Part shown: one piece after another, positions 54,014 through 64,000 of the stretch
Layout: the number at the start of each line of letters is the position of its first letter
Numbering within the stretch: position 1 is the stretch's first letter
Source of the DNA: Tenacibaculum piscium
GTDB lineage: Bacteria; Bacteroidota; Bacteroidia; Flavobacteriales; Flavobacteriaceae
Assembly (NCBI RefSeq): GCF_021390715.1
Contig: NZ_JAJGWT010000001.1
Span: 67,839-131,838, forward strand
Reading direction: 5' to 3'
Length of the DNA stretch: 64,000 bases
Translations under genes and position numbers: made by a program
The notes under the pieces: model-generated
What the model was told of the DNA's origin: nothing
Database searches by the model: none
What the model saw: the letters and a program-made list of their open reading frames with translations, nothing else

Positions 54014-56062
54014 TCATTCTGGATACTCGATACGTAAATGATAGATACTCATTAATTTAACTTTAATAATTTTTTTTATTTTTTCTATCTCTCTAAAGGT
54101 GATATCGGAATTTATAAACTGATTATCGTTTTTTTGCTTCTCAATAATTTTATCAATTAAAATATCCACCGATTGTGCTGTTGGATTTTTTAAACTCTTT
54201 GAAGCCGCTTCTGAAGCATCACACATCATTAAAATTGCTGTTTCTTTTGAAAAAGGAATCGGTCCTTGATATTGATATTTTTTGATATTTACTGCCTCTT
54301 CCCCGTGTTCTTCAACTGCTTTTTTATAAAAATAATACGCAATAGTTGTTCCGTGGTGAGTTCTTATAAAATCAATAATTCTATCGGGTAAATTATTTTT
54401 CTTTGCAATTTCAATTCCATTAATTACATGATTTAGAATAATTTGTGCGCTTTCTTCTGCTGATAAATCATTATGAGGATTTACACCTGTTGATTGATTT
54501 TCGCCAAAATACATCGGATTTTCCATTTTACCAATATCATGATACAACGCACCAGTTCTAACTAACATTGAATTTGCTCCTATTTCATTGGCGGCTGCTT
54601 CTGCCAAATTCGCCACCTGCATCGAATGTTGAAAAGTTCCTGGAGCTTTTTCATTTAAATCTCTTAACAACTTCGAATTGGTATTCGATAATTCTAATAA
54701 CGTAACATCAGAAACCAATCCGAAGATTTTTTCATAAAAATAAATGAAAAATACCACCAAAAATGATAACAATCCATTGGCAGCAAACATTCCAAAATAC
54801 GACCAATTTATTTTATCGGCACTTCCTTCTTTCAAAATGGAAAAAGCAAAATAAGTAAGCATATAAATTAAGGTAATCTGACCAACCGATATAAATAAAC
54901 TCGCCCGTTTATAAAGCTCTGAAACTGTTAATATTGCTACAATTCCAGCAATAATATGAAGATAAATAAATTCAAAACTATTGGGTACAATAAACCCTAA
55001 TAATAACACCGTAAGCACGTGTGTAAAAAGTCCTAAACGAGCATCAAAAAAAGTTTTTAATATAATCGGTAAAATACTCAACGGAACAACATACAGATAT
55101 TCAGGATTAAATTTAACAACCAAGGTTTGTACGAAAATTATAAAAAAAACATTGAAAATAATAAACGTAACAGTATTATTATCATTAAAAATTTCTAATC
55201 GATATTTATGAAGAAATAATAAGAGCATCAACAAGGCTAAGGACACTAAAATTGTGTATCCGAAAACAATCCAATTATAATTCGATTTGGTTAAAAGTTG
55301 CGAACTCGAGGCTTTTTCATACGATTTTAAAACATTAAATTTCGTTGCTTTTACAATATCGCCTTTTAAAATAATTAATTCTCCTTTTGATACCTTTCCT
55401 TTTACATACGAAAGTTGTTTTAAAGCTTCGTTTAATTCTTTTGTACTATATTTTGTATCAAAAATAACATTCGGTTCGAGTGCTTCGGATAAACGATTTA
55501 AAAGTATTTCTTGTTTTTGAGCATCGACTTTATGCGTATTTTCGGCGATAAATTTCAGGATATCTTTTGATTGTACTAATCTAGCAAAAGGCACATCTTC
55601 AATAGCATTTCCTTTTCTTAGCAAGATTAATTCATCTTGATTTGCTTTGGGAATACTAGCGTCTTCTAAAAAACCGTAGGCATATATTTTGTTGATAATC
55701 GTTGTTCCCAACTCTTTTAAAACGGTCAAATCTTTGGTTGCTAATGAATCTGATAGCGTTATTTTTCGAATATAACTGGTTAAAACACGTGCGGGAGTTT
55801 CTTCATTATACACGAAATATTTTTTTAAATTATTGCTGATTTCTTTTGTTTCTTCATCAATTTCTTTGGCTGTTTTTTCAATGGCAAAATCAAAAGGAGC
55901 GTATAAATTATCGTATTGCCAAGGTTTTCCTTGCGTATAATCGTATTTAAATTGTCCTGCTTTTGGGAATAAATATACAATTGCCAAAACGGCTATCAGA
56001 AACAATAATACTTTATAGATAATCGCATTATTTTTATATAGTTTATTGATAAAATCGTTCAT
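54014..56062 (-). CDS. PgpH-like membrane c-di-AMP phosphodiesterase (7TM-HD)
   Basis: 682 residues. N-terminal helix, a large extracytoplasmic 7TMR-HDED domain (about 40-260), seven membrane helices (about 265-460), then a cytoplasmic HD domain with FQHSMQVANLAEAAANEIG and LYHDIGKMENPMYFGENQ (His-Asp metal pair near 508), followed by TIAYYFYKKAVEEHGEEAV. Matches the PgpH/YqfF family, which hydrolyses c-di-AMP to pApA and so affects osmolyte and wall homeostasis. Single gene between the tRNA cluster and thiolase (divergent). Confidence 0.88.
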   Translation of the reverse strand: MNDFINKLYKNNAIIYKVLLFLIAVLAIVYLFPKAGQFKYDYTQGKPWQYDNLYAPFDFAIEKTAKEIDEETKEISNNLKKYFVYNEETPARVLTSYIRKITLSDSLATKDLTVLKELGTTIINKIYAYGFLEDASIPKANQDELILLRKGNAIEDVPFARLVQSKDILKFIAENTHKVDAQKQEILLNRLSEALEPNVIFDTKYSTKELNEALKQLSYVKGKVSKGELIILKGDIVKATKFNVLKSYEKASSSQLLTKSNYNWIVFGYTILVSLALLMLLLFLHKYRLEIFNDNNTVTFIIFNVFFIIFVQTLVVKFNPEYLYVVPLSILPIILKTFFDARLGLFTHVLTVLLLGFIVPNSFEFIYLHIIAGIVAILTVSELYKRASLFISVGQITLIYMLTYFAFSILKEGSADKINWSYFGMFAANGLLSFLVVFFIYFYEKIFGLVSDVTLLELSNTNSKLLRDLNEKAPGTFQHSMQVANLAEAAANEIGANSMLVRTGALYHDIGKMENPMYFGENQSTGVNPHNDLSAEESAQIILNHVINGIEIAKKNNLPDRIIDFIRTHHGTTIAYYFYKKAVEEHGEEAVNIKKYQYQGPIPFSKETAILMMCDASEAASKSLKNPTAQSVDILIDKIIEKQKNDNQFINSDITFREIEKIKKIIKVKLMSIYHLRIEYPE

Positions 56063-56103
56063 TTTTAATATTTAGATATGTAAATATAACCTTTCCGTAT
56101 TAT

Positions 56104-56135
56104 TTTGACTCCTTATTATAAAATGGTTATTTTAG
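56104..56135 (+). promoter_or_regulatory. Candidate promoter for the thiolase gene
   Basis: TTTG (56104-56107), 20 bases, TATTTTAG (one base off TAnnTTTG), 29 bases before the ATG at 56164. Confidence 0.4.
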
Positions 56136-56163
56136 CAGAAGAAATTTAACAAATTCCATCAAT

Positions 56164-57339
56164 ATGAAAGAAGTAGTAATTGTATCGGTCGCAAGAACAC
56201 CAATAGGTAGTTTTTTAGGAAGTTTATCAAGCATACCCGCGCCAGAATTAGGGGCAATTGCCATAAAAGGTGCGTTGGCTAAAATAAATTTACAGCCCGA
56301 AATAGTTGATGAAGTTTTTATGGGAAATGTTGTTTCGGCTGGTATCGGACAAGCTCCTGCACGTCAATCGGCTATTTTTGCAGGGATTCCAAATACCGTT
56401 CCTTGTACTACGATTAATAAAGTTTGTTCATCAGGAATGAAAGCGATTATGTTAGCAAGTCAGGCAATTGCTTTAGGCGATGCCGAAATTGTAGTTGCTG
56501 GAGGAATGGAGAATATGAGTTTAATTCCGCATTATCAACACGCTAGAAAAGGGAATAAATTTGGTTCGATCACCCTAGAAGATGGCTTATTAAAAGATGG
56601 TTTAGTTGATGCTTACCAGCAAGTTTCGATGGGTGTTTTTGCTGATGCTTGTGCTACCGAATATAATTTTTCAAGAGAAGAACAAGATGCTTTTGCGATG
56701 GAATCGTATGAGCGTTCGGCAAAGGCTTGGAGCAAAGGAAATTATGCCGATGAAATTGTTCCTGTTGAAATACCACAACGTCGTGGCGAACCTATTATTT
56801 TTTCGGAAGATGAAGAATATAAGAATGTAAAAATGGATAAAATTCCTGCCTTACGCCCTGCTTTTTCTAAAGATGGAACCGTAACCGCTGCGAATGCTTC
56901 TACAATTAATGACGGTGGTGCCGCTTTAATTTTGATGTCTTTAGAGAAAGCTACAGAACTAAATTTAAAACCTTTAGCAAAAATAAAAAGCTATGCTGAT
57001 GCGGCTCACGAACCAGAAAATTTTACGACAGCTCCTTCAAAAGCATTGCCAAAAGCCTTAAAAAAAGCTAATATTTCAATTGATGATGTTGATTATTTTG
57101 AATTAAATGAAGCATTTTCAGTAGTTGGTTTGGCGAATATGAAAATTTTAAGTTTATCTGCCGATAAAGTAAATATTAATGGTGGGGCAGTTTCTTTGGG
57201 GCATCCTTTAGGAGTTTCAGGAGCAAGAATTGTAATTGCTTTAACCTCGATATTAAAACAAAAAAATGCCAAAATTGGAGCGGCGGCAATTTGTAATGGT
57301 GGCGGTGGTGCAAGTGCAATGATTATCGAAAGAATGTAA
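56164..57339 (+). CDS. Acetyl-CoA C-acyltransferase (thiolase)
   Basis: 391 residues, the length of a biosynthetic or beta-oxidation thiolase. Cys nucleophile in INKVCSSGMKAI (about 88); INDGGAALI; NEAFSVVGLANMKI; NINGGAVSLGHPLGVSGARIV holds the catalytic His; AICNGGGGASAMIIE holds the second Cys. Condenses two acetyl-CoA or cleaves 3-ketoacyl-CoA; direction cannot be read from sequence. Followed 19 bases later by an NlpC/P60 peptidase gene, an arrangement common in Flavobacteriaceae. Confidence 0.9.
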   Translation: MKEVVIVSVARTPIGSFLGSLSSIPAPELGAIAIKGALAKINLQPEIVDEVFMGNVVSAGIGQAPARQSAIFAGIPNTVPCTTINKVCSSGMKAIMLASQAIALGDAEIVVAGGMENMSLIPHYQHARKGNKFGSITLEDGLLKDGLVDAYQQVSMGVFADACATEYNFSREEQDAFAMESYERSAKAWSKGNYADEIVPVEIPQRRGEPIIFSEDEEYKNVKMDKIPALRPAFSKDGTVTAANASTINDGGAALILMSLEKATELNLKPLAKIKSYADAAHEPENFTTAPSKALPKALKKANISIDDVDYFELNEAFSVVGLANMKILSLSADKVNINGGAVSLGHPLGVSGARIVIALTSILKQKNAKIGAAAICNGGGGASAMIIERM

Positions 57340-57358
57340 ATTTTAATAAAACAAATAA

Positions 57359-58189
57359 ATGCAATTAACCTCTTTTGGAATTTGTAATTTAAGTAGTATT
57401 CCCATGCGTTTTGAAGCTAGCGATACTTCAGAAATGGTAAATCAAGTTCTTTTTGGCGAACATTTTAAAGTGCTAGAAAAAAAAGATAATTGGACTAAAA
57501 TTGAATTGGCTTTCGATAAATATCAAGGTTTTATTGACACGAAACAATACCAAGAAATTAGCCAAGAAATCTATAACAATTTATCATCCGAAGAACATAA
57601 AAACTATTCGGGTGATTTTATTAATCTTGTTGATTTTAAAGATGATTTTGAAGATGATAATTCTAAAAATCAGCAAAAATTAACAATTCCTTTGGGAGCT
57701 AGACTTCCTTTTCTAAAGGATGGAGAATTTAATATCAAGCTAAAAAAATATACTTATCAAGGGAAAATCTATGATAAAAAACAAGATATTACCAAAACAG
57801 CGATGTTATTTTTAAATGTGCCGTATTTATGGGGCGGGAAATCTGTTTTCGGGATTGATTGCTCAGGATTTACGCAAATGGTTTACAAATTATGTGGCTA
57901 TACTTTATTACGTGATGCCAGCCAACAAGCTACACAAGGCACGTCTGTAAGTTTTATCGAAGAAAGTAAAACGGGTGATGTCGCTTTTTTCGATACTTGT
58001 TTTGATACTTCTTTTGATGATGAAAAATCAGCAAAAATAACACACGTAGGAATTATTTTAGATAATAATACGATTATTCACGCACACGGAAAAGTTCGTA
58101 TTGATACGCTAGACCACAATGGAATTTATAATACCGATTCAAAAAAATATACCCATAAATTAAGAATTATAAAGCGTTTTATTTCATAA
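57359..58189 (+). CDS. NlpC/P60 (C40) cell-wall peptidase with N-terminal SH3 segment
   Basis: 276 residues. No classical signal peptide is seen. Residues about 1-120 form SH3-like strands (SDTSEMVNQVLFGEHFKVLEKKDNWTKIELAFDKYQGFI). The C40 domain follows: LNVPYLWGGKSVFGIDCSGFTQMVYKLCGY with nucleophile Cys (about 171), ITHVGIILDNNTIIHAHG with catalytic His, and a later polar residue. Cleaves the gamma-D-Glu to diamino-acid bond in peptidoglycan stems, probably during recycling if cytoplasmic. Co-transcribed with thiolase; a terminator follows. Confidence 0.87.
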   Translation: MQLTSFGICNLSSIPMRFEASDTSEMVNQVLFGEHFKVLEKKDNWTKIELAFDKYQGFIDTKQYQEISQEIYNNLSSEEHKNYSGDFINLVDFKDDFEDDNSKNQQKLTIPLGARLPFLKDGEFNIKLKKYTYQGKIYDKKQDITKTAMLFLNVPYLWGGKSVFGIDCSGFTQMVYKLCGYTLLRDASQQATQGTSVSFIEESKTGDVAFFDTCFDTSFDDEKSAKITHVGIILDNNTIIHAHGKVRIDTLDHNGIYNTDSKKYTHKLRIIKRFIS

Positions 58190-58217
58190 TATATTTTAAA
58201 AAATAAAACAGGCTCAT

Positions 58218-58252
58218 AAAAAAACCGAAACATTTTACGTTTCGGTTTTTTT
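58218..58252. terminator. Terminator between the peptidase and the convergent TPR gene
   Basis: AAAAAAACCGAAAC, loop ATTTTAC, GTTTCGGTTTTTTT; usable on both strands. Confidence 0.85.
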
Positions 58253-58305
58253 TATATTTTAATTGATAAAATTAGGAAGTTTTAGCTTATTTTTTAGCTT
58301 AAAAA

Positions 58306-59541
58306 CTATCTTAATGATTTGTATAATGTTCTATATTCAGTTGCTTTCGCTTCCATTTCTAAAACTTCATATAAGTTCATTAATGTTTTAACAGTATCAA
58401 CACTTCTTTTAATCGCATCTGCTTTTTCTAAAAATGGTAATGCTTCTTTATATACTTCTTTTTGCTGTAAAGCTAAAGCGTCATATTTTTTATTGTTGCT
58501 TAAATTTTTATTCATTTCCTCAACAATTTTTTTATCTTTTCCTAAGACAACAACGGCTAAGTTCATGTAAGCATCTCCATAATCAGGATTTAATTCGATT
58601 GCTTTTTTGTAGTATTTTTTAGCCTCTTCAGCTCTTCCTTGATTAAAGTTTACAACTCCTAAATTGTAGTATAAAGTAGGATTTTCAGGATCTAAAGCAA
58701 CTGCTTCGCTCATTAATTCTCCAAATTTATCCATTTTATTAAGCTTCACATACATATCCGCTTCATTTAACAATAAATTTAAATCTTTTGGATTTGCTTT
58801 TCTTGCTTCCGCTAATGCCTCGATCGCTTCATCAGTTTTACCTTGTTCTTTTAACAAAAGTGCTACATTTTTAACGATAGTCGCTGTTTTAGACTCTGTA
58901 GATTTGTTCTTCGGATTAGTATATTGTTTCGTTTTCACTAATAAGTCTCTATTTTTTTTAGAACCTAAATTTTCAACTTCTCCTGTTAATTTACTCGTTG
59001 CTAAATATTGCGTTTCAATACCTGTATAACCAACTTTTCGTAATTCTCTATAATATTTAATTGCCGTATCATATTCCTTTGCTTGTGTAGCCGATATTGC
59101 TGCATTATAAGCAAATGAAGTATCTTTTGGACTTAATACGTATGTTAAATAAAAGTTTTCAGCAGCGTTTTTATAGTCTTTTTTATTGTTATATAAATCG
59201 ACAGCTTTATCAGAAACTTCTTGAATCATGGTATTCAAGATAGGTTTTGCCTGTTCAGAGTATTTACTTTTACCCATCGCTAACAAGCTATTTAAAGCCG
59301 TTGCAGCATTTTCATAATCTTTTGTAGCGGCTAATGCTTTTCCTTTTAAAAAGTAAAACTTAGAAGTATATTTAGCTTGAGCTTTATCCATTACTAATTT
59401 TTCAGCAGCATTTAACGTAGTAATTGCTGTTGTAAAATCTTGTTTTTTTATGGCTTTCTCTGCTGTTTTCAATTCTGATTTTTGAGCTAATAATCCTAAT
59501 GATGCTAAACCTAAAGAAAGTGTTAATAATTGTTTTTTCAT
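58306..59541 (-). CDS. Secreted TPR-repeat protein downstream of gyrA
   Basis: 411 residues with signal peptide (MKKQLLTLSLGLASLGLLAQ). Tetratricopeptide repeats from about 30 to 390, the clearest being NPTLYYNLGVVNFNQGRAEEAKKYYKKAIELNPDYGDAYMNLAVV (about 290-335). It starts 22 bases after the gyrA stop, so it is probably in the gyrA transcript, though functionally unrelated; this order is common in the family. Envelope scaffold; partner unknown. Confidence 0.8.
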   Translation of the reverse strand: MKKQLLTLSLGLASLGLLAQKSELKTAEKAIKKQDFTTAITTLNAAEKLVMDKAQAKYTSKFYFLKGKALAATKDYENAATALNSLLAMGKSKYSEQAKPILNTMIQEVSDKAVDLYNNKKDYKNAAENFYLTYVLSPKDTSFAYNAAISATQAKEYDTAIKYYRELRKVGYTGIETQYLATSKLTGEVENLGSKKNRDLLVKTKQYTNPKNKSTESKTATIVKNVALLLKEQGKTDEAIEALAEARKANPKDLNLLLNEADMYVKLNKMDKFGELMSEAVALDPENPTLYYNLGVVNFNQGRAEEAKKYYKKAIELNPDYGDAYMNLAVVVLGKDKKIVEEMNKNLSNNKKYDALALQQKEVYKEALPFLEKADAIKRSVDTVKTLMNLYEVLEMEAKATEYRTLYKSLR

Positions 59542-59563
59542 TTTAGTTCTTATTTATTTATTG

Positions 59564-62092
59564 TTATTCTTGATCTTCGTTTGTGTTATTTTCAATTTCC
59601 GTGCCGTTTTCAACTGTAAGTTTTTCTACATCTTGAGTTTCTTCTTCGACTTCTTCTTCACGCATTACTTTTGCTACTGCAGCAATGCTATCATTTTCTT
59701 TGATGTTAATTAAACGAACACCTTGTGTTGCACGTCCCATCACACGTAAATCTTCCACAGCTAAACGAATGGTAAGTCCTGATTTGTTGATAATCATTAA
59801 ATCATTTGAATCGTCTACATTTTTAATCGCTACTAATTCTCCTGTTTTTTCTGATATATTTAAAGTTTTCACTCCTTTTCCACCACGGTTTGTAACACGA
59901 TAATCTTCTAATTTAGAACGTTTACCATATCCTTTTTCAGAAACCACCAAGATATTACTATCCATATCATTTACGGCAATCATTCCTATTACCTCATCTT
60001 TATCATGTTGTAAACTTATACCACGAACACCAGATGCGGTTCTTCCCATTGGGCGCGTTTTCGCTTCTTCAAAACGAATCGATTTACCCGATTTCAAGGC
60101 TAACATTACTTGACTATCACCAGTTGTTAATTTTGCTTCTAAAAGCTCATCACCTTCTTTAATGGTAATGGCATTAATACCGTTAGTTCTTGGACGAGAA
60201 TATTGTTCTAAAGAAGTCTTTTTAACCTGACCTTTTTTAGTCGCCATAATTACATAATGACTATTGATATACTCTTCATCTTTTAAATCTTCAGTAACTA
60301 AAAATGCTTTTACTTTATCATCAGGTTCAATATTGATTAAGTTTTGCATCGCTCTACCTTTGGTATTTTTTCCTCCTTCGGGGATTTCATACACACGCAT
60401 CCAGAATACTTTTCCTTTTTGAGTAAAGAACATCATATATTGATGATTTGTTCCGATAAATAAATGCTCTAAGAAATCTTCATTACGAGTTGTTGCACCT
60501 TTTTGCCCACGTCCGCCTCTATTTTGAACTTTATATTCATCAAGATTCGTACGTTTTACATATCCTGCATGCGAAATAGTTACCACAACTTTCGAGTTTG
60601 GTATCATATCTTCGATACGCATATCGCCACCAGCATAATGAATTACTGAACGACGTTCATCACCATATTTATCTCTAACATGAATTAATTCATCAGTAAT
60701 TATTTGATAACGTCTTGGTTCGTTTGCTAAAATATCTTTTAAATCAGTGATTGTTAACATTATTTCATCAAACTCACCACGTAACTTATCTTGTTCTAAA
60801 CCAGTCAATTGACGCAAACGCATTTCAACAATAGCTTTTGCTTGAATTTCTGTCAATTCAAAACGTTTGATTAAACTCTCACGAGCTTCATCACCATTTT
60901 TAGAAGCACGAATAATTTTAATTACCTCATCAATATTATCCGAAGCAATAATTAATCCTTCTAAAATATGCGCTCTTGCTTGCGCTTTCTTTAATTCAAA
61001 TTCTGTTCTACGAACAATAACTTCGTGTCTGTGTTCAACAAAATAATGAATTAATTCTTTTAAGTTTAATTGCTCAGGACGACCGTTTACTAATGCAATA
61101 TTATTGACACTAAACGACGTTTGTAATTGCGTATATTTAAATAATTTATTTAAAACGATATTAGGAATTGCATCACGTTTTAAAATATAAACGATACGCA
61201 TTCCGTTTCTATCAGATTCATCACGAATATTCGCAATTCCTTCTAATTTTTTATCATTGACTAACTCCGCAGTTTTTTTAATCATTTCTGCTTTGTTCAC
61301 CTGATACGGAATTTCAGTAACAACGATACATTCTCTTCCTTTTACTTCTTCGAAAGAAGTTTTAGCACGCATTACAATACGACCTCTACCAGTATGAAAA
61401 GCATCACGCACACCTTCGTACCCGTAAATAGTTCCTCCTGTAGGAAAATCTGGGGCTTTAATGTGTTCCATTAAGCCATCAATATCGATATCGTTATTTT
61501 CGATATAAGCAATCGTACCGTTTACAACTTCTGTTAAGTTGTGTGGTGCCATATTTGTTGCCATACCTACTGCAATACCTGACGCTCCGTTTACTAATAA
61601 GTTCGGAATACGCGTTGGTAACACGGTTGGTTCTTGTAGGGTATCATCAAAATTTAAGCGATGATCTACGGTATCTTTTTCAATATCCGCCAACATATCT
61701 TCGGATATTTTCTGCATTCTTACCTCGGTATAACGCATTGCTGCTGGAGAATCTCCATCAACAGAACCGAAATTCCCTTGTCCATCAACCATCATATAGC
61801 GCACACTCCAGTTTTGTGCCATTCGAACCATCGAATCATATACAGAAGTATCTCCGTGTGGGTGATATTTACCCAGTACTTCCCCTACAATTCTTGCTGA
61901 TTTTTTATATGAACCTGTTGCTTTAATACCCAATTCATGCATCCCGAATAAAACTCTTCGATGAACTGGTTTTAAACCATCTCTTACATCTGGTAATGCT
62001 CTTGATACAATAACTGACATTGAATAATCAATGTAAGCTGCTTTCATTTGCTCTTCAATGTTGATCGGGATCAACTTTTCGCCATCTGCCAT
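59564..62092 (-). CDS. gyrA: DNA gyrase subunit A
   Basis: 842 residues. Catalytic Tyr in [10 protein letters not shown] (about 122). The quinolone region reads [11 protein letters not shown]: Thr at the Ser83-equivalent is, as far as I know, the wild-type state in flavobacteria such as F. psychrophilum, so resistance should not be read from it. GyrA box QNRGGRG (about 530), which wraps DNA and separates gyrase A from ParC, then a six-bladed propeller ([24 protein letters not shown]). The acidic tail ([13 protein letters not shown]...) is typical. Partner GyrB is at 38254. Confidence 0.95.
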   Translation of the reverse strand: MADGEKLIPINIEEQMKAAYIDYSMSVIVSRALPDVRDGLKPVHRRVLFGMHELGIKATGSYKKSARIVGEVLGKYHPHGDTSVYDSMVRMAQNWSVRYMMVDGQGNFGSVDGDSPAAMRYTEVRMQKISEDMLADIEKDTVDHRLNFDDTLQEPTVLPTRIPNLLVNGASGIAVGMATNMAPHNLTEVVNGTIAYIENNDIDIDGLMEHIKAPDFPTGGTIYGYEGVRDAFHTGRGRIVMRAKTSFEEVKGRECIVVTEIPYQVNKAEMIKKTAELVNDKKLEGIANIRDESDRNGMRIVYILKRDAIPNIVLNKLFKYTQLQTSFSVNNIALVNGRPEQLNLKELIHYFVEHRHEVIVRRTEFELKKAQARAHILEGLIIASDNIDEVIKIIRASKNGDEARESLIKRFELTEIQAKAIVEMRLRQLTGLEQDKLRGEFDEIMLTITDLKDILANEPRRYQIITDELIHVRDKYGDERRSVIHYAGGDMRIEDMIPNSKVVVTISHAGYVKRTNLDEYKVQNRGGRGQKGATTRNEDFLEHLFIGTNHQYMMFFTQKGKVFWMRVYEIPEGGKNTKGRAMQNLINIEPDDKVKAFLVTEDLKDEEYINSHYVIMATKKGQVKKTSLEQYSRPRTNGINAITIKEGDELLEAKLTTGDSQVMLALKSGKSIRFEEAKTRPMGRTASGVRGISLQHDKDEVIGMIAVNDMDSNILVVSEKGYGKRSKLEDYRVTNRGGKGVKTLNISEKTGELVAIKNVDDSNDLMIINKSGLTIRLAVEDLRVMGRATQGVRLINIKENDSIAAVAKVMREEEVEEETQDVEKLTVENGTEIENNTNEDQE

Positions 62093-62340
62093 ATATAATT
62101 CTTTAAAATTCTTATTTTGTTAATAAAAAGTAACTTTCATACTTTATCAAAAAGCACTAAAAACAATGCTAATGTAGCTATGTTTCTTAAAACATTGCAA
62201 GATACGATAATGACACCTTTTATACAAAAAATAAAGTTATTGTTTTAATGATACTTATCAACAATTTTAGCTATTTTTAAGCATTAACAACGTATATTTA
62301 ACACACTAAAAAAAACGCTTAAAAACTACTTGGTATCTTT
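62093..62340. other. Divergent spacer between gyrA and clpC
   Basis: No gene seen. It presumably carries the gyrA promoter on the minus strand, but no exact TAnnTTTG was found there. Confidence 0.5.
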
Positions 62341-62371
62341 TTTGTTATTTTTAAGAAAAAACCTAAATTTA
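62341..62371 (+). promoter_or_regulatory. Candidate promoter of clpC
   Basis: TTTG (62341-62344), 19 bases, TAAATTTA (one base off TAnnTTTG at 62364-62371), 20 bases before the ATG. Confidence 0.45.
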
Positions 62372-62391
62372 CCATCATACAACTAAATTTT

Positions 62392-64000
62392 ATGGACGAT
62401 AATTTTTCACCAGAAGTTAAAAATGTAATTACTTTCAGTAAAGAAGAAGCCTTACGACTAGGACACGACTTTATTGGAACAGAGCATTTATTATTAGGTT
62501 TGATAAGAAAAGCAGACGGAAAAGCCATGGAAATATTAACTACTTTTAACGTAGATTTAGAGTTAGTTAGTACTAAATTGGAGCAATTAAATCCAGTAAC
62601 TTCCTCATCAAACAACACCGAATCAACTAGCTTACACCTTACAAGACAAGCTGAAAAAGCGATACGAACAACCTTTTTAGAGGCGAAATTATATCAAAGT
62701 ACCACTATTGATACCGCACATTTATTGTTATGTATTTTACGTAACGAAAATGATCCGACCACTAAATTGCTTAAAAAATATAACGTGACTTACAAAAAAG
62801 CAACCGAAATTTATAAAGAATTTCATTTAGAAGATTTGCCAGAAACACCAACTTCCGAAACACCTTCGGATAGTAATTTTCCTGGTGATAAATTAGATCC
62901 TTTTGGAAGATCGAACACCAACAAAGACAAACAAGATAAAAAATCGAAAACACCTGTTTTAGATAATTTTGGACGCGATTTAACCGCATTCGCCATTGCA
63001 GGAAAACTAGATCCTGTTGTTGGACGTGTAAAAGAAATTGAACGTGTTTCGCAAATTTTAAGCAGACGTAAAAAGAATAATCCAATGTTAATTGGAGAAC
63101 CTGGTGTTGGAAAATCGGCAATTGCAGAAGGTTTGGCTTTAAGAATTGTAGAACGAAAAGTGTCAAGAATTTTATTCGATAAACGAATCGTTTCCTTAGA
63201 TTTAGCAAGTTTAGTCGCTGGAACAAAATATCGTGGACAATTTGAAGAACGCATGAAAGCCCTGATGAATGAACTCGAAAAAAATGACGATATCATTTTA
63301 TTTATTGATGAAATTCACACCATTGTAGGCGCTGGAGGTGCAACAGGTTCTTTAGATGCTTCCAATATGTTGAAACCTGCGTTAGCTCGTGGCGAAATTC
63401 AATGTATCGGTGCTACAACTTTAGATGAATACAGAACAAATATCGAAAAAGATGGCGCCTTAGAACGTCGTTTTCAAAAGGTAATTGTGGAACCAACAAC
63501 GGTTGAAGAAACTATCCAAATTTTACACAATATTAAAGGAAAATATGAAGCACATCATCAAGTTTCATTTACCGATCAAGCTATTGAAGCTTGTGTAAAA
63601 TTAACGAATCGATATATGACAGACCGATTTTTACCTGACAAAGCAATCGATGCTTTAGATGAAGCTGGATCTCGAATTCATATCACCAATATTGTCGTAC
63701 CAGAACAAATCATCGAATTAGAAGCGAAATTAGAAGAGATTCGAACGCAAAAGAAAACTGCCGTAAGTGGTCAAAAATACGAAGAAGCAGCAAAACTTCG
63801 TGATGATGAAAAAAATATTGAAACAGCCCTCGATTCTGCGGAAAATCAATGGGAAGAAGATGCCAAATTAAACCGTGAAATTGTTACCGAAGACAACGTT
63901 GCTGAAGTCGTTTCGATGATGACTGGAATCCCTGTAAATAGAGTTGCCGAAGCTGAAAGCCATCGTTTAGCCGATTTACCAAACATGATTAAAGGAAAGG
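62392..64000 (+). CDS. clpC: ClpC-type AAA+ unfoldase of the Clp protease, 5' part
   Basis: ATG at 62392; 536 codons are in the window and the frame continues past the right edge. Clp_N domain of two repeats (VITFSKEEALRLGHDFIGTEHLLLGLI and SLHLTRQAEKAIRTTFLEAK...TIDTAHLLLCIL, about 1-145), a variable linker rich in Pro/Ser/Lys, then AAA+ module 1: Walker A LIGEPGVGKSAIAEGLA, Walker B ILFIDEIHTIVGAGG, sensor IGATTLDEYR and arginine finger LERRFQ. The middle part contains YEEAAKLRDDEKNIE, a UvrB/C-like motif that marks ClpC rather than ClpA or ClpB. Feeds unfolded proteins to ClpP; its adaptor ClpS is at 16611. Confidence 0.92.
   Translation, partial: MDDNFSPEVKNVITFSKEEALRLGHDFIGTEHLLLGLIRKADGKAMEILTTFNVDLELVSTKLEQLNPVTSSSNNTESTSLHLTRQAEKAIRTTFLEAKLYQSTTIDTAHLLLCILRNENDPTTKLLKKYNVTYKKATEIYKEFHLEDLPETPTSETPSDSNFPGDKLDPFGRSNTNKDKQDKKSKTPVLDNFGRDLTAFAIAGKLDPVVGRVKEIERVSQILSRRKKNNPMLIGEPGVGKSAIAEGLALRIVERKVSRILFDKRIVSLDLASLVAGTKYRGQFEERMKALMNELEKNDDIILFIDEIHTIVGAGGATGSLDASNMLKPALARGEIQCIGATTLDEYRTNIEKDGALERRFQKVIVEPTTVEETIQILHNIKGKYEAHHQVSFTDQAIEACVKLTNRYMTDRFLPDKAIDALDEAGSRIHITNIVVPEQIIELEAKLEEIRTQKKTAVSGQKYEEAAKLRDDEKNIETALDSAENQWEEDAKLNREIVTEDNVAEVVSMMTGIPVNRVAEAESHRLADLPNMIKGK

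Noticed and set aside
56606-56830. Frames of 60-150 codons on either strand inside longer genes (for example within thiolase, GSIII and the TPR gene)
   Set aside because: They are shadows of well-supported coding regions with no independent motif or start signal.
59564-62092. Thr at the GyrA Ser83-equivalent position as a quinolone-resistance change
   Set aside because: Thr at this position is, to my knowledge, normal in flavobacteria; no resistance claim can be made.

Overview
The window looks like a chromosome segment of a marine-type Flavobacteriaceae bacterium (Bacteroidota). The DNA is very A+T-rich. Promoters carry the Bacteroidota -7 box TAnnTTTG, and several protein families are typical of the phylum: glutamine synthetase type III, the 390-residue PurM form, DUF4136, DUF4197, DUF5522 and DUF6588. 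The genus cannot be fixed from the sequence alone; Tenacibaculum or Polaribacter-like is a guess.

Left edge (1-2.2 kb): a small accessory patch. It holds an N-terminally truncated tyrosine recombinase, a perfect 19-bp hairpin, two tandem paralogous small membrane proteins and the N-terminal stub of a possible HNH nuclease. From 1.9 to 7.4 kb runs a polyamine operon: arginine decarboxylase, agmatinase, a GNAT/carbon-nitrogen-hydrolase fusion and a deoxyhypusine-synthase-like enzyme, expected to make homospermidine. Its leader has a 55-codon ORF, a terminator-like hairpin and two mutually exclusive hairpins before speA. From 7.5 to 15.4 kb come prfA, purM, a divergent pair of glutamine synthetases (GSIII and GSII) sharing a control region with repeated TACCCCTATAAA boxes, a Ca/Na exchanger and a DUF2007 protein, then tRNA-Arg(ACG).

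From 16.3 to 29 kb: tpiA-prmA-clpS, three tandem thioredoxin-like lipoproteins, an orphan peptide-type ABC permease, pyrF, lipoproteins and small conserved genes, a WYL regulator with two matching palindromes upstream, and recQ. From 29.1 to 36.1 kb is a complete trpEGDCFBA operon on the minus strand. It has a textbook leader peptide with three consecutive Trp codons and an attenuator, and a MITE-like element sits between trpE and trpG. Then come asnB, gyrB, a DUF6588 protein, malate dehydrogenase, FtsE and a TPR/outer-membrane-barrel gene pair.

From 48.4 to 53.1 kb: an unlisted 34-residue, 11-cysteine metallothionein-like peptide lies directly upstream of a SigZ-type sigma factor with a C-terminal CC...CxxC tail, followed by a secreted HbpS/UPF0303 protein and a single-chain type IIG restriction-modification enzyme. 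After a block of palindromic repeats and three tRNAs (Arg-TCT, Pro-TGG, Ser-GCT), the window ends with a PgpH-like c-di-AMP phosphodiesterase, thiolase, an NlpC/P60 peptidase, a TPR protein, gyrA and the 5' part of clpC.

The strongest candidates for new biology are the metallothionein/SigZ unit, the speA leader switch, the glutamine synthetase operator array and the trp attenuator. Repeats of at least three families sit between operons; two copies of one family have intact TTA target duplications, consistent with an IS5-type MITE.
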